A program made the translations under genes and the position numbers. From an uncultured Lachnospiraceae bacterium (GTDB lineage: Bacteria > Bacillota > Clostridia > Lachnospirales > Lachnospiraceae): 50,420 nt of DNA. The notes below the pieces were generated by a model, which was given only the letters and a program-made list of their open reading frames with translations, searched no databases and was not told the origin of the DNA. Shown one piece after another: positions 30,870-41,499 of this stretch (positions are counted from its first letter, which is position 1; each line of letters begins with the position of its first letter). The stretch covers positions 1 through 50,420 of the forward strand of contig CATOJE010000020.1 of NCBI GenBank assembly GCA_951800145.1, given 5' to 3'.

Positions 30870-33196
30870 ATAGTTATTTAAGCCTTGTGCCTATTTCGGG
30901 AAAGGTGCACAAACGCCAGAACCGCATGACGATTTTCTGTGTTATTATTTCCGTGCTGCTTGTCACTGCGATTTTCAGTGTGGCGGATATGTGGATTCGG
31001 GCATCAAGTGAGGGGCTGCAGCAGAAACATGGAAACTGGCATATCCGGTTGGAAAATATCTCTCAGGACACAGCAGAAGAGATCAGCCGGCGCCCGGATG
31101 TTGCCGCCATCGGCTGGTCAGAAACATTTAACACAGACGCAGACCAGCCTTTCTATATCGGGGAGAAAAAAGCTGCATTATACGGTGCTGACAGTATTTA
31201 TCTGGCAGAGCTTGTCAATGCCCTTGAAGAAGGCGCTCTGCCGCAAAGTGACAATGACATTATGCTTAGTTCCAATGCGCGCCTTGCATTAGATGTAAAG
31301 ATTGGTGATCATGTGACGGTGAAGACACCTTCGGGAGATACGGATTTTACGGTATGCGGTTTTGGGTCGGATGACGCTGACACTTATCAGGGGCAGACCT
31401 ATCTGGTTGCTGTATATATGATGCGGGATGCGTATATCGGGGTCATGGAACAAAACAATATTCCGGTTAACCCAACCTGTTATATTCAATTTCAGGATGT
31501 GTCAAAGGCATCCGGTATCATTGCCAAAATCAGGCAGCAGTATGATCTGCCGGAGGAAGATATTTCGGAAAATACAGCAATTATGGGTCTTGCCGGACAA
31601 AGCAGCAATAAATCTATGCATAATATTTACGGAATAGCGGCAGTCTTGTTCATGTTAGTATTATTGGCTGGCGTATTGATGATTTCCGGCAGTATGAACA
31701 GTAATGTAGCGCAGCGGACAAAATTTTTTGGAATGATGCGCTGTATTGGTGCAAGCCGCCAGCAGATTATCCGGTATGTGCGGCTGGAAGCGTTAAACTG
31801 GTGCAAAACGGCTGTGCCTGTTGGATTGGTCACAGGTACGGCAATTGAATGGGGTATTTGTGCATTCTTACGTTATGGAGTTGGCGGTGAATTCGCCGCT
31901 ATGCCGGTATTTGCCTTAAGCCCTGTCGGCCTGATCAGCGGGGCAACGGTTGGAATTGTAACTGTCTTGCTGGCAGCGCAGTCTCCTGCAAAACGTGCAT
32001 CTAAAGTTTCCCCGATGGCAGCGGTTTTGGGAAATTCGGATACGGCATTTTCTGTACACCATACAACAAAACGGAAGATCAGAAGGGTTGAAAGAACTTT
32101 GGGAATCCACCATGCAACAGCATCTAAGAAAAACTGGTTTTTATTGACAGCCAGCTTTTCACTCAGTATTATACTGTTTCTTTGCATTTCCGTAGGGTTG
32201 GATTTTGTGCATGAGCTGTTTCCCGTAATGCGGTCATGGCAGCCGGATATTACCCTTGTCGGCTATGCAAATGAGCGTGTACTGAATCAGGATTTAAGTG
32301 ATGTAATCAGCGGGATTACCGGTGTCGAGCATATTTGGGGCAGTTCTTACATGGAGAATGTCCCTGTTACTTCTTCGCAGCAGGAAATCAATCATGTCAA
32401 TATAACGTCATACAGCGAGTATATGTTGGACTGTGCAGAGGATAGTCTTGTACAGGGAAATTTATCGGAAGTTTATGGGGACAGCGGCAAGGCTATGACA
32501 GTTTTGAATAAAGATAATCCGATAAAAGTTGGAGACATCATTCAGGTAGCGGGACAGGAGATCGAGGTTGTATGCGGCATATCCAGTGGGCTGTATCCCA
32601 GCGAATACAGCATAATTTGCTCACAGGAAACGTTTGCCCGGCTGACAGGGGAAGAAAATTACAGTATGATAGGGATACAATTAAGCAGACAGGCTTCGGA
32701 TGAAACGGTAAAACAGATCAACAGTCTTGCGGAAAGCAATGTTGTTTTTGAGGATCAGCGCAGGCGGAATCAGGAAGATGCCAATACCTGGCTGGCTACA
32801 AAATTTCTGTTGTATAGTTTTATGGCAATCATTGCGATGATTACGCTGTTTAACATAATCAACAGCATTTCTATGAGTGTAACTGCCCGAATAAGGCAGT
32901 ATGGAGCTATGAGGGCGGTTGGTATGGATGGGGAACAGCTTACTCGGATGATTGCTGCGGAAGCCTTTACTTACGCTGTCTCCGGTCTTATCGTTGGCAG
33001 TGGCACAGGAATCGTTTTAAGCCGTTTTTTGTATGTGAAACTGGTTACACAGTATTTTGGAAGCCAGTGGAGTCTGCCGGTCGTTTTGATTGCTATTATT
33101 GTTGTATTCGATACAGTTTCTGCCGCGGTAGCAGTATATGCACCTGCAAAGCGGATTCGAAACATGCCAATTACAGCAACGATTAATGAATTGTAA
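30866..33196 (+). CDS. FtsX-family ABC transporter permease
   Basis: A 776-residue permease with about eight membrane segments: one near residues 19-41, three at ~253-372, one at ~424-450 and three at ~647-760. This gives two FtsX repeats and two large extracellular domains. Segments such as KFFGMMRCIGASRQQI and RQYGAMRAVGMDGEQL are the cytoplasmic coupling regions of each repeat. The size and the kinase-transporter arrangement fit Bce-like peptide-sensing and resistance modules, although the classic 10-TM BceB layout is not evident, so the substrate stays open. ATG 30866 is preferred over GTG 30857 because GGGGAGGTG is then the RBS. Confidence 0.9.
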   Translation: MNSYLSLVPISGKVHKRQNRMTIFCVIISVLLVTAIFSVADMWIRASSEGLQQKHGNWHIRLENISQDTAEEISRRPDVAAIGWSETFNTDADQPFYIGEKKAALYGADSIYLAELVNALEEGALPQSDNDIMLSSNARLALDVKIGDHVTVKTPSGDTDFTVCGFGSDDADTYQGQTYLVAVYMMRDAYIGVMEQNNIPVNPTCYIQFQDVSKASGIIAKIRQQYDLPEEDISENTAIMGLAGQSSNKSMHNIYGIAAVLFMLVLLAGVLMISGSMNSNVAQRTKFFGMMRCIGASRQQIIRYVRLEALNWCKTAVPVGLVTGTAIEWGICAFLRYGVGGEFAAMPVFALSPVGLISGATVGIVTVLLAAQSPAKRASKVSPMAAVLGNSDTAFSVHHTTKRKIRRVERTLGIHHATASKKNWFLLTASFSLSIILFLCISVGLDFVHELFPVMRSWQPDITLVGYANERVLNQDLSDVISGITGVEHIWGSSYMENVPVTSSQQEINHVNITSYSEYMLDCAEDSLVQGNLSEVYGDSGKAMTVLNKDNPIKVGDIIQVAGQEIEVVCGISSGLYPSEYSIICSQETFARLTGEENYSMIGIQLSRQASDETVKQINSLAESNVVFEDQRRRNQEDANTWLATKFLLYSFMAIIAMITLFNIINSISMSVTARIRQYGAMRAVGMDGEQLTRMIAAEAFTYAVSGLIVGSGTGIVLSRFLYVKLVTQYFGSQWSLPVVLIAIIVVFDTVSAAVAVYAPAKRIRNMPITATINEL

Positions 33197-33221
33197 CAGG
33201 AATAAATGATAAAAATCTGCT

Positions 33222-33250
33222 GCACGATGGAAAAGCTGTTGTGCAGCAGA
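33222..33250 (-). terminator. Rho-independent terminator on the reverse strand
   Basis: TCTGCTGCAC (33226-33235) pairs with GTGCAGCAGA (33241-33250). On the reverse strand the stem is followed by TTTTTA, so it ends the reverse-strand permease/peptidase remnant region rather than the forward ABC operon. Confidence 0.72.
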
Positions 33251-33261
33251 AGAATGTAAAG

Positions 33262-33400
33262 AAGAGCCTTCCCGAACGATAGGATATATGCTATCTTCTC
33301 TCGCTGCATCGAACATTTCCTGCAGATTTGGATAAATCCTGCTGTCCACACTTTGACCATTTTCTATCAAACCTTCAACCGTCTTGACCAACTTTTAACC
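33262..33400 (-). pseudogene. M15 family (VanY-like) carboxypeptidase remnant
   Basis: The reverse frame reads LVKTVEGLIENGQSVDSRIY, then PNLQEMFDAAREDSIYPIVR, the N-terminal region of the catalytic domain of D-alanyl-D-alanine carboxypeptidases. The zinc-binding SxHxxGxAxD region is missing, and the frame runs into non-homologous sequence before the terminator. Its start overlaps the end of the permease remnant in another frame. Confidence 0.6.
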
Positions 33401-34340
33401 GCAAACGGCAGGCACAAAACACCGACCAAAACCGGAACAGCAATCAGCAAATATGGTGACCACACATATTTACCAAAAACGCAAAATGTATTTGTACGGA
33501 AAATATCAGCTCCACTTCCCACTAAGGGAATGAAATCCAATGCCTTCTGCACTCCATATGGCAGATACTCAGTAATCATCATCGGTCCATATACAACTGC
33601 CAAACTAAACAATAAAGCCAATACATTGCTCCTCGTTTTGGCTGATATAAACATGACCACTCCCGCAAATCCGATTACCCCTAAAAAACAAATGCATATT
33701 CATAGGTGCAATGGCAATCAGTTTGATTGTCTGGATCGGCATATCCCATCCGACAGTGCCCAAAAAGAAAATCTGTGACACAAGGTTTCCAGCGATTAGA
33801 ATTGCAAAAAATTCTGCCGTAAAGGACAAACCTACGCCTATTTTTGCAAAAGCAATTTTTTTCCATCCATTTTTCGTCGTTAAGAGCAGTGAACTTGTAT
33901 TATTGTACCACTCTCCCGCAAATAATGATGACAAAACAATCCCAAGGAACAGCGCCATTACAACGCCCATATCTGGAACTATACTTCCAAGAAGATTTGA
34001 CCAGCCTTCTGTCCATTCGTATCGAAACGGCTCTTTTACCTTTGCATTTATCTGCAAAAGATACTCTTTTTCATTCCCGTTTTGACCATTATTTTCCAGG
34101 AAAGCTTCAATGATATTTTGCCTTCTTTCATAAAATCCTGTTAATTTTCCCGGTTCCACATAGTTCATCATTGTCTTATAGCTCCCTGTGTCCAAAAGTT
34201 CCGGATATAAGGTTCCTAACCAGCTATTAATGATATGCATATCCGTCTTTTCCAATTCCCTGTCAACACCGGCAGTTCCAATATTCTGATAGTTACTAAC
34301 CATCTTCTGAAGGCTCTGATCCGTCAGTTCGTAAGCGATT
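33367..34340 (-). pseudogene. ABC-2 type permease, truncated and frameshifted
   Basis: Two reverse frames join into one protein. Frame A (34340 to about 33,700) covers an extracellular loop (LGTLYPELLDTGSYKTMMNY) and membrane segments MGVVMALFLGIVLSSLFAG and FTAEFFAILIAGNLVSQIFF. Near 33,698 a T-run (GTTTTTTA) carries an indel, after which frame B continues GVIGFAGVVMFISAKTRSN to the C-terminus VKSWSRRLKV. The N-terminal membrane segment is missing upstream of an inverted repeat at 34328-34353. The family is the ABC-2 exporter type; no partner ATPase on this strand remains. Confidence 0.7.
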
Positions 34341-34353
34341 CATCGCTTACGAA
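34328..34353. repeat. Perfect 11-bp inverted repeat at the permease truncation point
   Basis: TTCGTAAGCGA - TTCA - TCGCTTACGAA. It lies exactly where the reverse permease remnant loses its N-terminus and where forward sequence for the TetR locus begins. It could be a deletion junction, the end of a lost element or a hairpin. Confidence 0.65.
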
Positions 34354-34418
34354 GAAAATGGTTTGGTTTATGCTTTTTGGGCATGAATTGAAATGCAAAA
34401 TGGGTATGGGAATCTGTA

Positions 34419-34447
34419 TTGACACATCGTCAGAATAAATGTACAGT
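34419..34447 (+). promoter_or_regulatory. Promoter of the tetR remnant
   Basis: TTGACA (34419-34424), 17-base spacer, TACAGT (34442-34447). Confidence 0.6.
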
Positions 34448-34455
34448 AATTGTAA

Positions 34456-34468
34456 TGACGCGGCGTCA
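34456..34468. promoter_or_regulatory. Palindromic operator of the tetR locus
   Basis: TGACGC-G-GCGTCA is a perfect 13-bp palindrome at the expected transcription start. A half-site CGTCAGAATAA also occurs at 34428, inside the promoter spacer. Confidence 0.6.
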
Positions 34469-34580
34469 GAATAATATTGATAGATAAGCCTGAAGGAGGT
34501 TGTTGACATATACCAGTCTCCAGGATTTGAAAGTTTTATCTGTACGCTCAGCAATACTTATGTAGAGGAAGAACATCTGG

Positions 34581-35059
34581 ATGAAGCATTTCCAGACAAA
34601 GGAAGAGATCTTTCTGGCTTTGCTGCAAAAGGAGTATGAATTATGGGTTCATAGGCTGAGACAGATTCGGGCGGAACATGAAAGGATGAATGGGGAGGAA
34701 TTTGCGGACGCATTGGCTCATTCCCTGGAGGAACGGGAAAACCTGCTGAAGATTATGTCTATGAACCACTACGATATGGAGGATAACAGCCGGATGGAAC
34801 GGCTGATTGAGTTTAAAGTGGTATATGGACAGTCTCTGAAAGAGGTTAGGAATTGCCTGGACAAGTTTTCCCGGAAATGACGGTTCAGGAGAAGCAGGAT
34901 TTTATTTTCTCCTTTTTCCCCTTTATGTTTGGGATTTATCCATATACGGTGGTAACGGAAAAGCAGAGAGAAGCAATGAAGCAGGCGGATGTCAACTATG
35001 TGTATCTGTCGATTTATGAGATTACATTTGCGGAGATTAAAAAATTATTGGGAGTATGA
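34581..35059 (+). pseudogene. TetR-family regulator, headless and frameshifted
   Basis: From ATG 34581 the frame reads KHFQTKEEIFLALLQKEYEL, the region just after a TetR helix-turn-helix. It runs as a helical ligand domain to RNCLDKFSRK, where it stops at 34880. A second frame (34853-35059) continues PEMTVQEKQDFIFSFFPFM to AEIKKLLGV. One missing T in GTTTTCCC near 34,868 explains the break. The DNA-binding helices are not recoverable from 34,480-34,580 in any frame. The gene is thus inactive, although its promoter and palindromic operator survive. It probably once controlled itself or the aldo/keto reductase. Confidence 0.68.
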
Positions 35060-35073
35060 AGGAGAAGAAAATC

Positions 35074-36078
35074 ATGGAATATACAAAGTTAGGAAATACA
35101 GAGATTGAAATATCAAAATTATGTGTGGGCTGCATGAGCTTCGGCAAGGCGGGAACCATGCATGACTGGACGCTTAATGAGGAGAAAAGCGGAGAGATCA
35201 TCCGGCACGCACTGGAACTGGGGATTAATTTCTTTGATACAGCCAACGGCTATTCTGCCGGAACCAGCGAGGAATATCTGGGGCGGGCAATTAAAAACTA
35301 TGGGGTAAGGAATCAGATGGTCATTGCTTCAAAGGTGTATTTTAATGAAGGAAGGCTGTCTAAGAAGGCGATCATGCGGGAAATTGAGGGGAGTCTTAGG
35401 AGGCTTGGCACGGATTATCTGGATCTGTACATTATCCATCGCTTTGACTATGACACCCCCATTGAGGAAACCATGGAGGCTTTGCATGAACTGGTCAAGC
35501 AGGGAAAGGTGCGGGCCCTGGGGGCTTCTGCCATGTACGGATACCAGTTCCACAATATGCAGCTTGCGGCAAGGGATCACGGCTGGACCTTGTTTTCTGC
35601 CATGGAGAATCACTATAATCTGCTGTACCGGGAGGATGAGAGGGAACTGATTCCCATTTGCAGGCAGATGGGAGTGTCTTTAATGCCTTACAGCCCTCTG
35701 GCCGCAGGACATCTGGCCAGGGCTGTCTGGCAGTCGGATTCCCTGCGGGGACAGACGGACCGGGTGGCAAGGGGCAAGTATGACTCCATGGAGCAGCAGG
35801 ATATGAGGATCGTGGAGCGTGTCCATGAGCTGGCAAAAAAGTATGAATGCAAAATGTCACAGATTGCCCTTGCATGGCAGTGGGCAAAAGGGGTGGCCTC
35901 TCCGATTATCGGCGCGACTAGGCTTAAGTATCTGGATGAAGCCGCAGGGGCGCTGGCAATTGGGCTAAAACCGGAGGATGTAAACTATCTGGAGGAGTGC
36001 TATGTGCCTCACCCGGTTGTGGGAGCAATCGATAAAAATCCGGAGCAGGGGGTGATTCTGCTGGATGAGAAAAAGTAA
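35074..36078 (+). CDS. Aldo/keto reductase
   Basis: A 334-residue NADPH-dependent oxidoreductase of the AKR TIM-barrel family. The catalytic tetrad is visible as FFDTANGYSAG (Asp, Tyr), ASKVYF (Lys) and YIIHRFDYDTP (His). The cofactor-binding end is SPIIGATRLKYLDEA. It starts MEYTKLGNTEIEISKLCVGC; ATG 35074 has AAGGAGAAG eight bases upstream, while an earlier in-frame ATG at 35056 overlaps the TetR stop. Substrate unknown. It precedes the beta-glucoside module but is separated from it by 144 bases. Confidence 0.9.
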   Translation: MEYTKLGNTEIEISKLCVGCMSFGKAGTMHDWTLNEEKSGEIIRHALELGINFFDTANGYSAGTSEEYLGRAIKNYGVRNQMVIASKVYFNEGRLSKKAIMREIEGSLRRLGTDYLDLYIIHRFDYDTPIEETMEALHELVKQGKVRALGASAMYGYQFHNMQLAARDHGWTLFSAMENHYNLLYREDERELIPICRQMGVSLMPYSPLAAGHLARAVWQSDSLRGQTDRVARGKYDSMEQQDMRIVERVHELAKKYECKMSQIALAWQWAKGVASPIIGATRLKYLDEAAGALAIGLKPEDVNYLEECYVPHPVVGAIDKNPEQGVILLDEKK

Positions 36079-36222
36079 GGGGACGGAACCGAAATGTAAA
36101 AATGCCTGAAAAGCATTTGATGAAAGAAAAATCAAGCATTTTACTTGAAGCCTGAATTTCGGTAAGATATAGGTATCAGAGGCGCGCCTGATGAACCATA
36201 AAACGAAAGGCATGAGGGTAAA

Positions 36223-38217
36223 ATGAGCAGAGAATATGAAGGACTTGCCCGGAAAATTCTGGATAAAGTGGGCGGGAAAGAAAATGTGCTGGATGTATAT
36301 CACTGCCAGACCAGGCTGCGATTCCGGCTGGCAGAGGAAGGGAAGGCGGACCAGGCCGGCCTTGACTCCATGGACGGGGTGGCCAAGGTGCTGATCAGCG
36401 GAGGCGTGTTCCAGGTGGTAATCGGTACCCATGTAAAATATGTGTTTGAGGAGATCGACAGGCTGGTGGGGCCGAAAAAGGCAGAGGAGAGCGCGGGAGG
36501 AAACCAGGGCGGACCAAAGAGGAATCCGGCGGAAGTGGTGATTGACTTTGTATCCGGAACCTTCCAGCCCATTATTCCGGCTCTTTCCGGAGCGGGAATG
36601 GTGAAAGCCTTGCTGGCGCTGCTGGTGGTATTTGAGCTGATTGACAACCAGTCCCAGACGTATTATCTTCTCAACCTGTTCGCGGACGGGGTATTCTACT
36701 ATCTGCCCCTTCTGCTGGCAGTGACCGAGGCGCAGAAGCTGAAATGCAACCCCATTCTGGCGGCGGGAGTGGCGGCGATCATGCTTCATCCCGACTGGGC
36801 GGCACTGGTAACCGCGGGGGAAGCGGTCCATTTCTTTCAGATCATCCCCTTTACCCTGACTACCTATACAGGCAGTGTGATCCCCATTATCCTGGTGGTG
36901 CTGGTGCAGGCATATGTGGAGAAATGGCTGGACCGGCTGATTCCCAAGGCGGTAAAGCTGGTATTTGTCCCCATGCTGACCTTCCTGATTATGGGCACCC
37001 TGGCCCTTTCGGTTCTGGGGCCCATAGGAAGCGTTCTTGGAAACGGGCTGGGTGTGTTCTTCACATTCTTAAGCACCAATGCAAGCTGGGCTCCGGCTGT
37101 AGTAATCGGAGGCTTTTTGCCGCTGATGGTCATGTTCGGGCTTCACAACGGCGTGGCGCCTCTTGGTGTTATGCAGATGGCGGACCTTGGGTATGACAGT
37201 ATTTTCGGGCCGGGATGTGTGTGTTCTAATATCGCCCAGGGAGTTGCCTGTCTGGTGGTATTCCTGCGGACAAAGGACGGAAAGCTGAAACAGATCGCCG
37301 GTTCCGCCAGTGTGACCGGCCTGATGGGAATCACGGAACCGGCTCTTTACGGGGTTAATCTGCCGAAAAAATACCCGCTGGCAGCGGCCATGATCGGCGG
37401 CGGATGCGGGGGCTTATACGCGGGTTTGACCCACACCCACCGGTTTGCCACAGGATCTTCCGGGCTTCCGGCCGTACTGCTTTACATAGGCGACAATTCC
37501 ATGACCTGCTTCTACAATATTTTGATCGCGCTGGTTATTTCCGCAGTGGTTTCCGGGGTGCTGACCTATATCCAGTCATTGAAATTTGAGGCAGTCCCGG
37601 ATTTTACAAGGAAAGGGGAGAGCCTGCAGGAAACCCCTGCCCCTGCGGAGAAAGAGGAGAGCCTGCAGGAAGCTCCTGCCCCTGCGGAGAAAGGGGAAAA
37701 CCGGCAGGAAGTTCCGGCAGCGGAAGGGATGGCAGTTCCGGAAGTCGACAGCGGGAGTGGTGAGGACAGAACGATTTACAGTCCCATGAACGGCGAGATC
37801 ATCACATTGGAGGAGATTGGAGACGGTGTGTTTTCCGTAGGCGTTCTTGGACAGGGCTGCGGAATCCGGCCGGCGGAGGGGAAGGTCTATGCCCCCTTTG
37901 ACGGGGAAGTGATTCTGGTGGCGGACACCAAGCATGCCATCGGGATCCGGAGCAGGGACGGAATGGAGATTATGATTCATGTAGGGCTGGAAACCGTGGA
38001 ACTGGGGGGAGAGGGCTTTGACCCGGTGGTGAAAACAGGGGATCTGGTAACTAAGGGACAGCTTCTCATGAATTTCGACCTGGAAAAGATCGGGAAAAAA
38101 TACCCTACGGTTACCGCGTTTCTGATTACCAACAGTTTTGCGTATCAATCGGTGTCACTGGTAAAACAGGGCAGAAGCCAGGTTGGAGAAGTGATGATAA
38201 AAGCAGAGAAGCAGTAA
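36223..38217 (+). CDS. bglP: PTS beta-glucoside transporter, fused EIIBCA
   Basis: A 664-residue phosphotransferase permease importing and phosphorylating beta-glucosides. EIIB is N-terminal with the phospho-cysteine in YHCQTRLRFRL (about Cys28). EIIC spans roughly residues 105-450 with many membrane segments and GITEPALYGVNLP. EIIA is C-terminal, with the phospho-histidine in IMIHVGLETVELGG. The EIIC-EIIA linker carries a 13-residue tandem repeat. RBS GAGGG. It is followed after 12 bases by the matching 6-phospho-beta-glucosidase. No BglG-type antiterminator site was recognised upstream. Confidence 0.93.
   Translation: MSREYEGLARKILDKVGGKENVLDVYHCQTRLRFRLAEEGKADQAGLDSMDGVAKVLISGGVFQVVIGTHVKYVFEEIDRLVGPKKAEESAGGNQGGPKRNPAEVVIDFVSGTFQPIIPALSGAGMVKALLALLVVFELIDNQSQTYYLLNLFADGVFYYLPLLLAVTEAQKLKCNPILAAGVAAIMLHPDWAALVTAGEAVHFFQIIPFTLTTYTGSVIPIILVVLVQAYVEKWLDRLIPKAVKLVFVPMLTFLIMGTLALSVLGPIGSVLGNGLGVFFTFLSTNASWAPAVVIGGFLPLMVMFGLHNGVAPLGVMQMADLGYDSIFGPGCVCSNIAQGVACLVVFLRTKDGKLKQIAGSASVTGLMGITEPALYGVNLPKKYPLAAAMIGGGCGGLYAGLTHTHRFATGSSGLPAVLLYIGDNSMTCFYNILIALVISAVVSGVLTYIQSLKFEAVPDFTRKGESLQETPAPAEKEESLQEAPAPAEKGENRQEVPAAEGMAVPEVDSGSGEDRTIYSPMNGEIITLEEIGDGVFSVGVLGQGCGIRPAEGKVYAPFDGEVILVADTKHAIGIRSRDGMEIMIHVGLETVELGGEGFDPVVKTGDLVTKGQLLMNFDLEKIGKKYPTVTAFLITNSFAYQSVSLVKQGRSQVGEVMIKAEKQ
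37614..37730 (+). repeat. 39-bp tandem repeat in the bglP linker
   Basis: Three imperfect copies encode GESLQETPAPAEK, EESLQEAPAPAEK and GENRQEVPAAEG. They form a charged, alanine-proline-rich flexible hinge between the membrane and EIIA domains. Confidence 0.8.
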
Positions 38218-39696
<1,479 letters not shown>

Positions 39697-39800
39697 GGAG
39701 TTTGAACTATGGCGGTTGCTTTGGGGCAGCCGCCAATGTTATAGGAAGACCACATGAAGCAGTGAACGGTAATATGCGGGGATAGGAGGCAATGATCTAT

Positions 39801-40703
39801 ATGGAACTTCGGGTACTGGAGTACTACCTGATGGTGGCAAGGGAAGAAAATATTACAAAGGCAGCAGAGCTTCTGCATATTACACAGCCAACCCTCTCCA
39901 GGCAGCTTGCCCAGATGGAGGAGGAGCTGGGAGTCCAGCTGTTTCAACGGGGGAAGCACCGCATTATCCTTACGGAAGACGGGCTTTTTTTGAAGCGGCG
40001 GGCCAAAGAACTGATTGACCTGGCGGATAAGACAAAATCCGAGCTGAAGCGGAGTGAAGAAAACTTAAGCGGGACAATCTCCATCGGCAGCGGGGAGACG
40101 AAAAGCATGGGTCTGCTGGCAGACTGGATGACTGGTTTTCATAAAGAACATCCCCAGGTGACCTTTGATATTTACAGTTCTACCGCTGACCGCATTAAGG
40201 ACCGTATTGAGAAGGGACTGACGGATATCGGCCTTTTGACGGAGCCGGTGGAGGTGGGGAGATATCAGTTTATCCGTTTGCCGGGGAAAGCCAGATGGGG
40301 AGTGCTGGTGGGGAGTGATTCTGAACTTGGAAGAAAGACTGCCGTAAAGGCGGAGGATTTATGGGAGATTCCTGTTTTGCTGCCCAGACGGGATTCTGTG
40401 AAGAACGAATTGGCAAACTGGTTTGGCGACAGCTATGACAGGCTCAACCTCCTGGGGACTTATAATCTGGTCTACAATGCCGCTGTGATGGCGGACAGTT
40501 CCGGCGGGGCGGTTCTGTGCATGGAACATGATAATCTTTACCGGAATCTGAGATTTGTGCCCCTGGAGCCGGTTTTATCCACCGGGGCTGTGCTGGTGTG
40601 GAAGAAAGGGCAGTTCCTTTCACCGGTTATGAATCACTTTGTCCGGTATTTGAGAAATGCCGAAAAAGCATTAGTGCTGAAAGGAGGGAAAGAAACGATA
40701 TGA
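39801..40703 (+). CDS. LysR-family transcriptional regulator
   Basis: A 300-residue LysR regulator. The winged helix is at the N-terminus (LRVLEYYLMVAREENITKAA, ITQPTLSRQLAQMEEELG), followed by a substrate-binding-like domain from about residue 90. Start 39801 (MELRVLEYY) is favoured, since AGGAGG lies 11 bases upstream; ATG 39792 sits only two bases from it. It probably regulates the beta-glucoside genes before it or a now-lost transporter. It overlaps the MerR-like gene by four bases. Confidence 0.88.
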   Translation: MELRVLEYYLMVAREENITKAAELLHITQPTLSRQLAQMEEELGVQLFQRGKHRIILTEDGLFLKRRAKELIDLADKTKSELKRSEENLSGTISIGSGETKSMGLLADWMTGFHKEHPQVTFDIYSSTADRIKDRIEKGLTDIGLLTEPVEVGRYQFIRLPGKARWGVLVGSDSELGRKTAVKAEDLWEIPVLLPRRDSVKNELANWFGDSYDRLNLLGTYNLVYNAAVMADSSGGAVLCMEHDNLYRNLRFVPLEPVLSTGAVLVWKKGQFLSPVMNHFVRYLRNAEKALVLKGGKETI

Positions 40704-41056
40704 CGATGGATGAGGTAGGCAGACAGTATCAGATTCCCAGGAACATTCTGGAGGAATATGAAAGATGGGGAGGCTGCCATGGAGAAAGGAACGGAATGGA
40801 AGCATGGCAGTATGATGACCAGGATCTGGAAAATTTAAGTATGATGATGACGCTTCATGATATCGGTTTTGCCGGTGAGGAGGTTGAAACGTATATGGGC
40901 CTGGTTCTTCAGGGCACAGATAGCAAAGAGGAACGCCTCCAGCTCCTGGAACAGAAGCGCCACAGACTGCTGGATGAGATTCATTTTCAGGAACAGAAGC
41001 TGGATCGGTTGGATTATTTAAGGTATGAGATTAAAAATTTTGCACAGTCTGGCTGA
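40700..41056 (+). CDS. MerR-like HTH protein
   Basis: A 118-residue protein whose first 70 residues resemble a MerR DNA-binding domain (MDEVGRQYQIPRNILEEYE, DDQDLENLSMMMTLHDIGF). A coiled-coil tail follows (KRHRLLDEIHFQEQKLDRLD), as in MerR dimers. No C-terminal effector domain is present. The start overlaps the LysR stop (ATGA) with GGAGGG upstream, implying coupled expression of two regulators. The role is inferred. Confidence 0.75.
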   Translation: MTMDEVGRQYQIPRNILEEYERWGGCHGERNGMEAWQYDDQDLENLSMMMTLHDIGFAGEEVETYMGLVLQGTDSKEERLQLLEQKRHRLLDEIHFQEQKLDRLDYLRYEIKNFAQSG

Positions 41057-41081
41057 ATAAGACACAAAGGACGGAACTTCT

Positions 41082-41453
41082 ATGGGAATCGGATTAAGAG
41101 CAGTACAGAGCCAGAAGGTATCACAAGGCCTGGTTCAGCAAGCCGCTATTTTGCAAATGAGTTCCCCTGAGCTTACCAGCTATAAAGTGGCAGCAATACA
41201 GCTGGATACAAAGAATAATAAGCTGGATAATGCCTATGGCCTCAGCAACAATATCGTGGCCTACTACATCACGCCTGTCACCCAGTCTCTGGGATATACC
41301 AGAGCGGCATTTAATTTCTGCTTTACCTTAATGTCCATAGTTAGTTTTCTGGCGACTCCGGTTTATGGATGGAGGTTTATGAAAGTTCCCATCCGGAAAA
41401 TCATAGTGATCGGGGGAGCGGCGGGAGCAGCCTTTTTCTGGTATACTGGATGA
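41082..41453 (+). pseudogene. Chimeric remnant: sigma-54 N-terminus joined to an MFS transporter piece
   Basis: The first 37 codons (GLRAVQSQKVSQGLVQQAAI, LQMSSPELTSY) look like region I of RpoN (sigma-54). From about codon 50 the frame changes character to the first membrane part of a major-facilitator permease (NNIVAYYITPVTQSLGYTRA, NFCFTLMSIVSFLATPVYG, IRKIIVIGGAAGAA) and stops. Neither parent is complete. An RBS and ATG are present, so a chimeric peptide could be made, but function is unlikely. Confidence 0.5.
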
Positions 41454-41499
41454 CAGAAAAAGGCTGTATTGCTAATGGAGATTAAAGGAGATAGGCATA

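Noticed and set aside
37576-38148. 190-codon reverse frame over the EIIA domain of bglP
   Set aside because: Mirror of the linker repeats and EIIA codons; no independent evidence.
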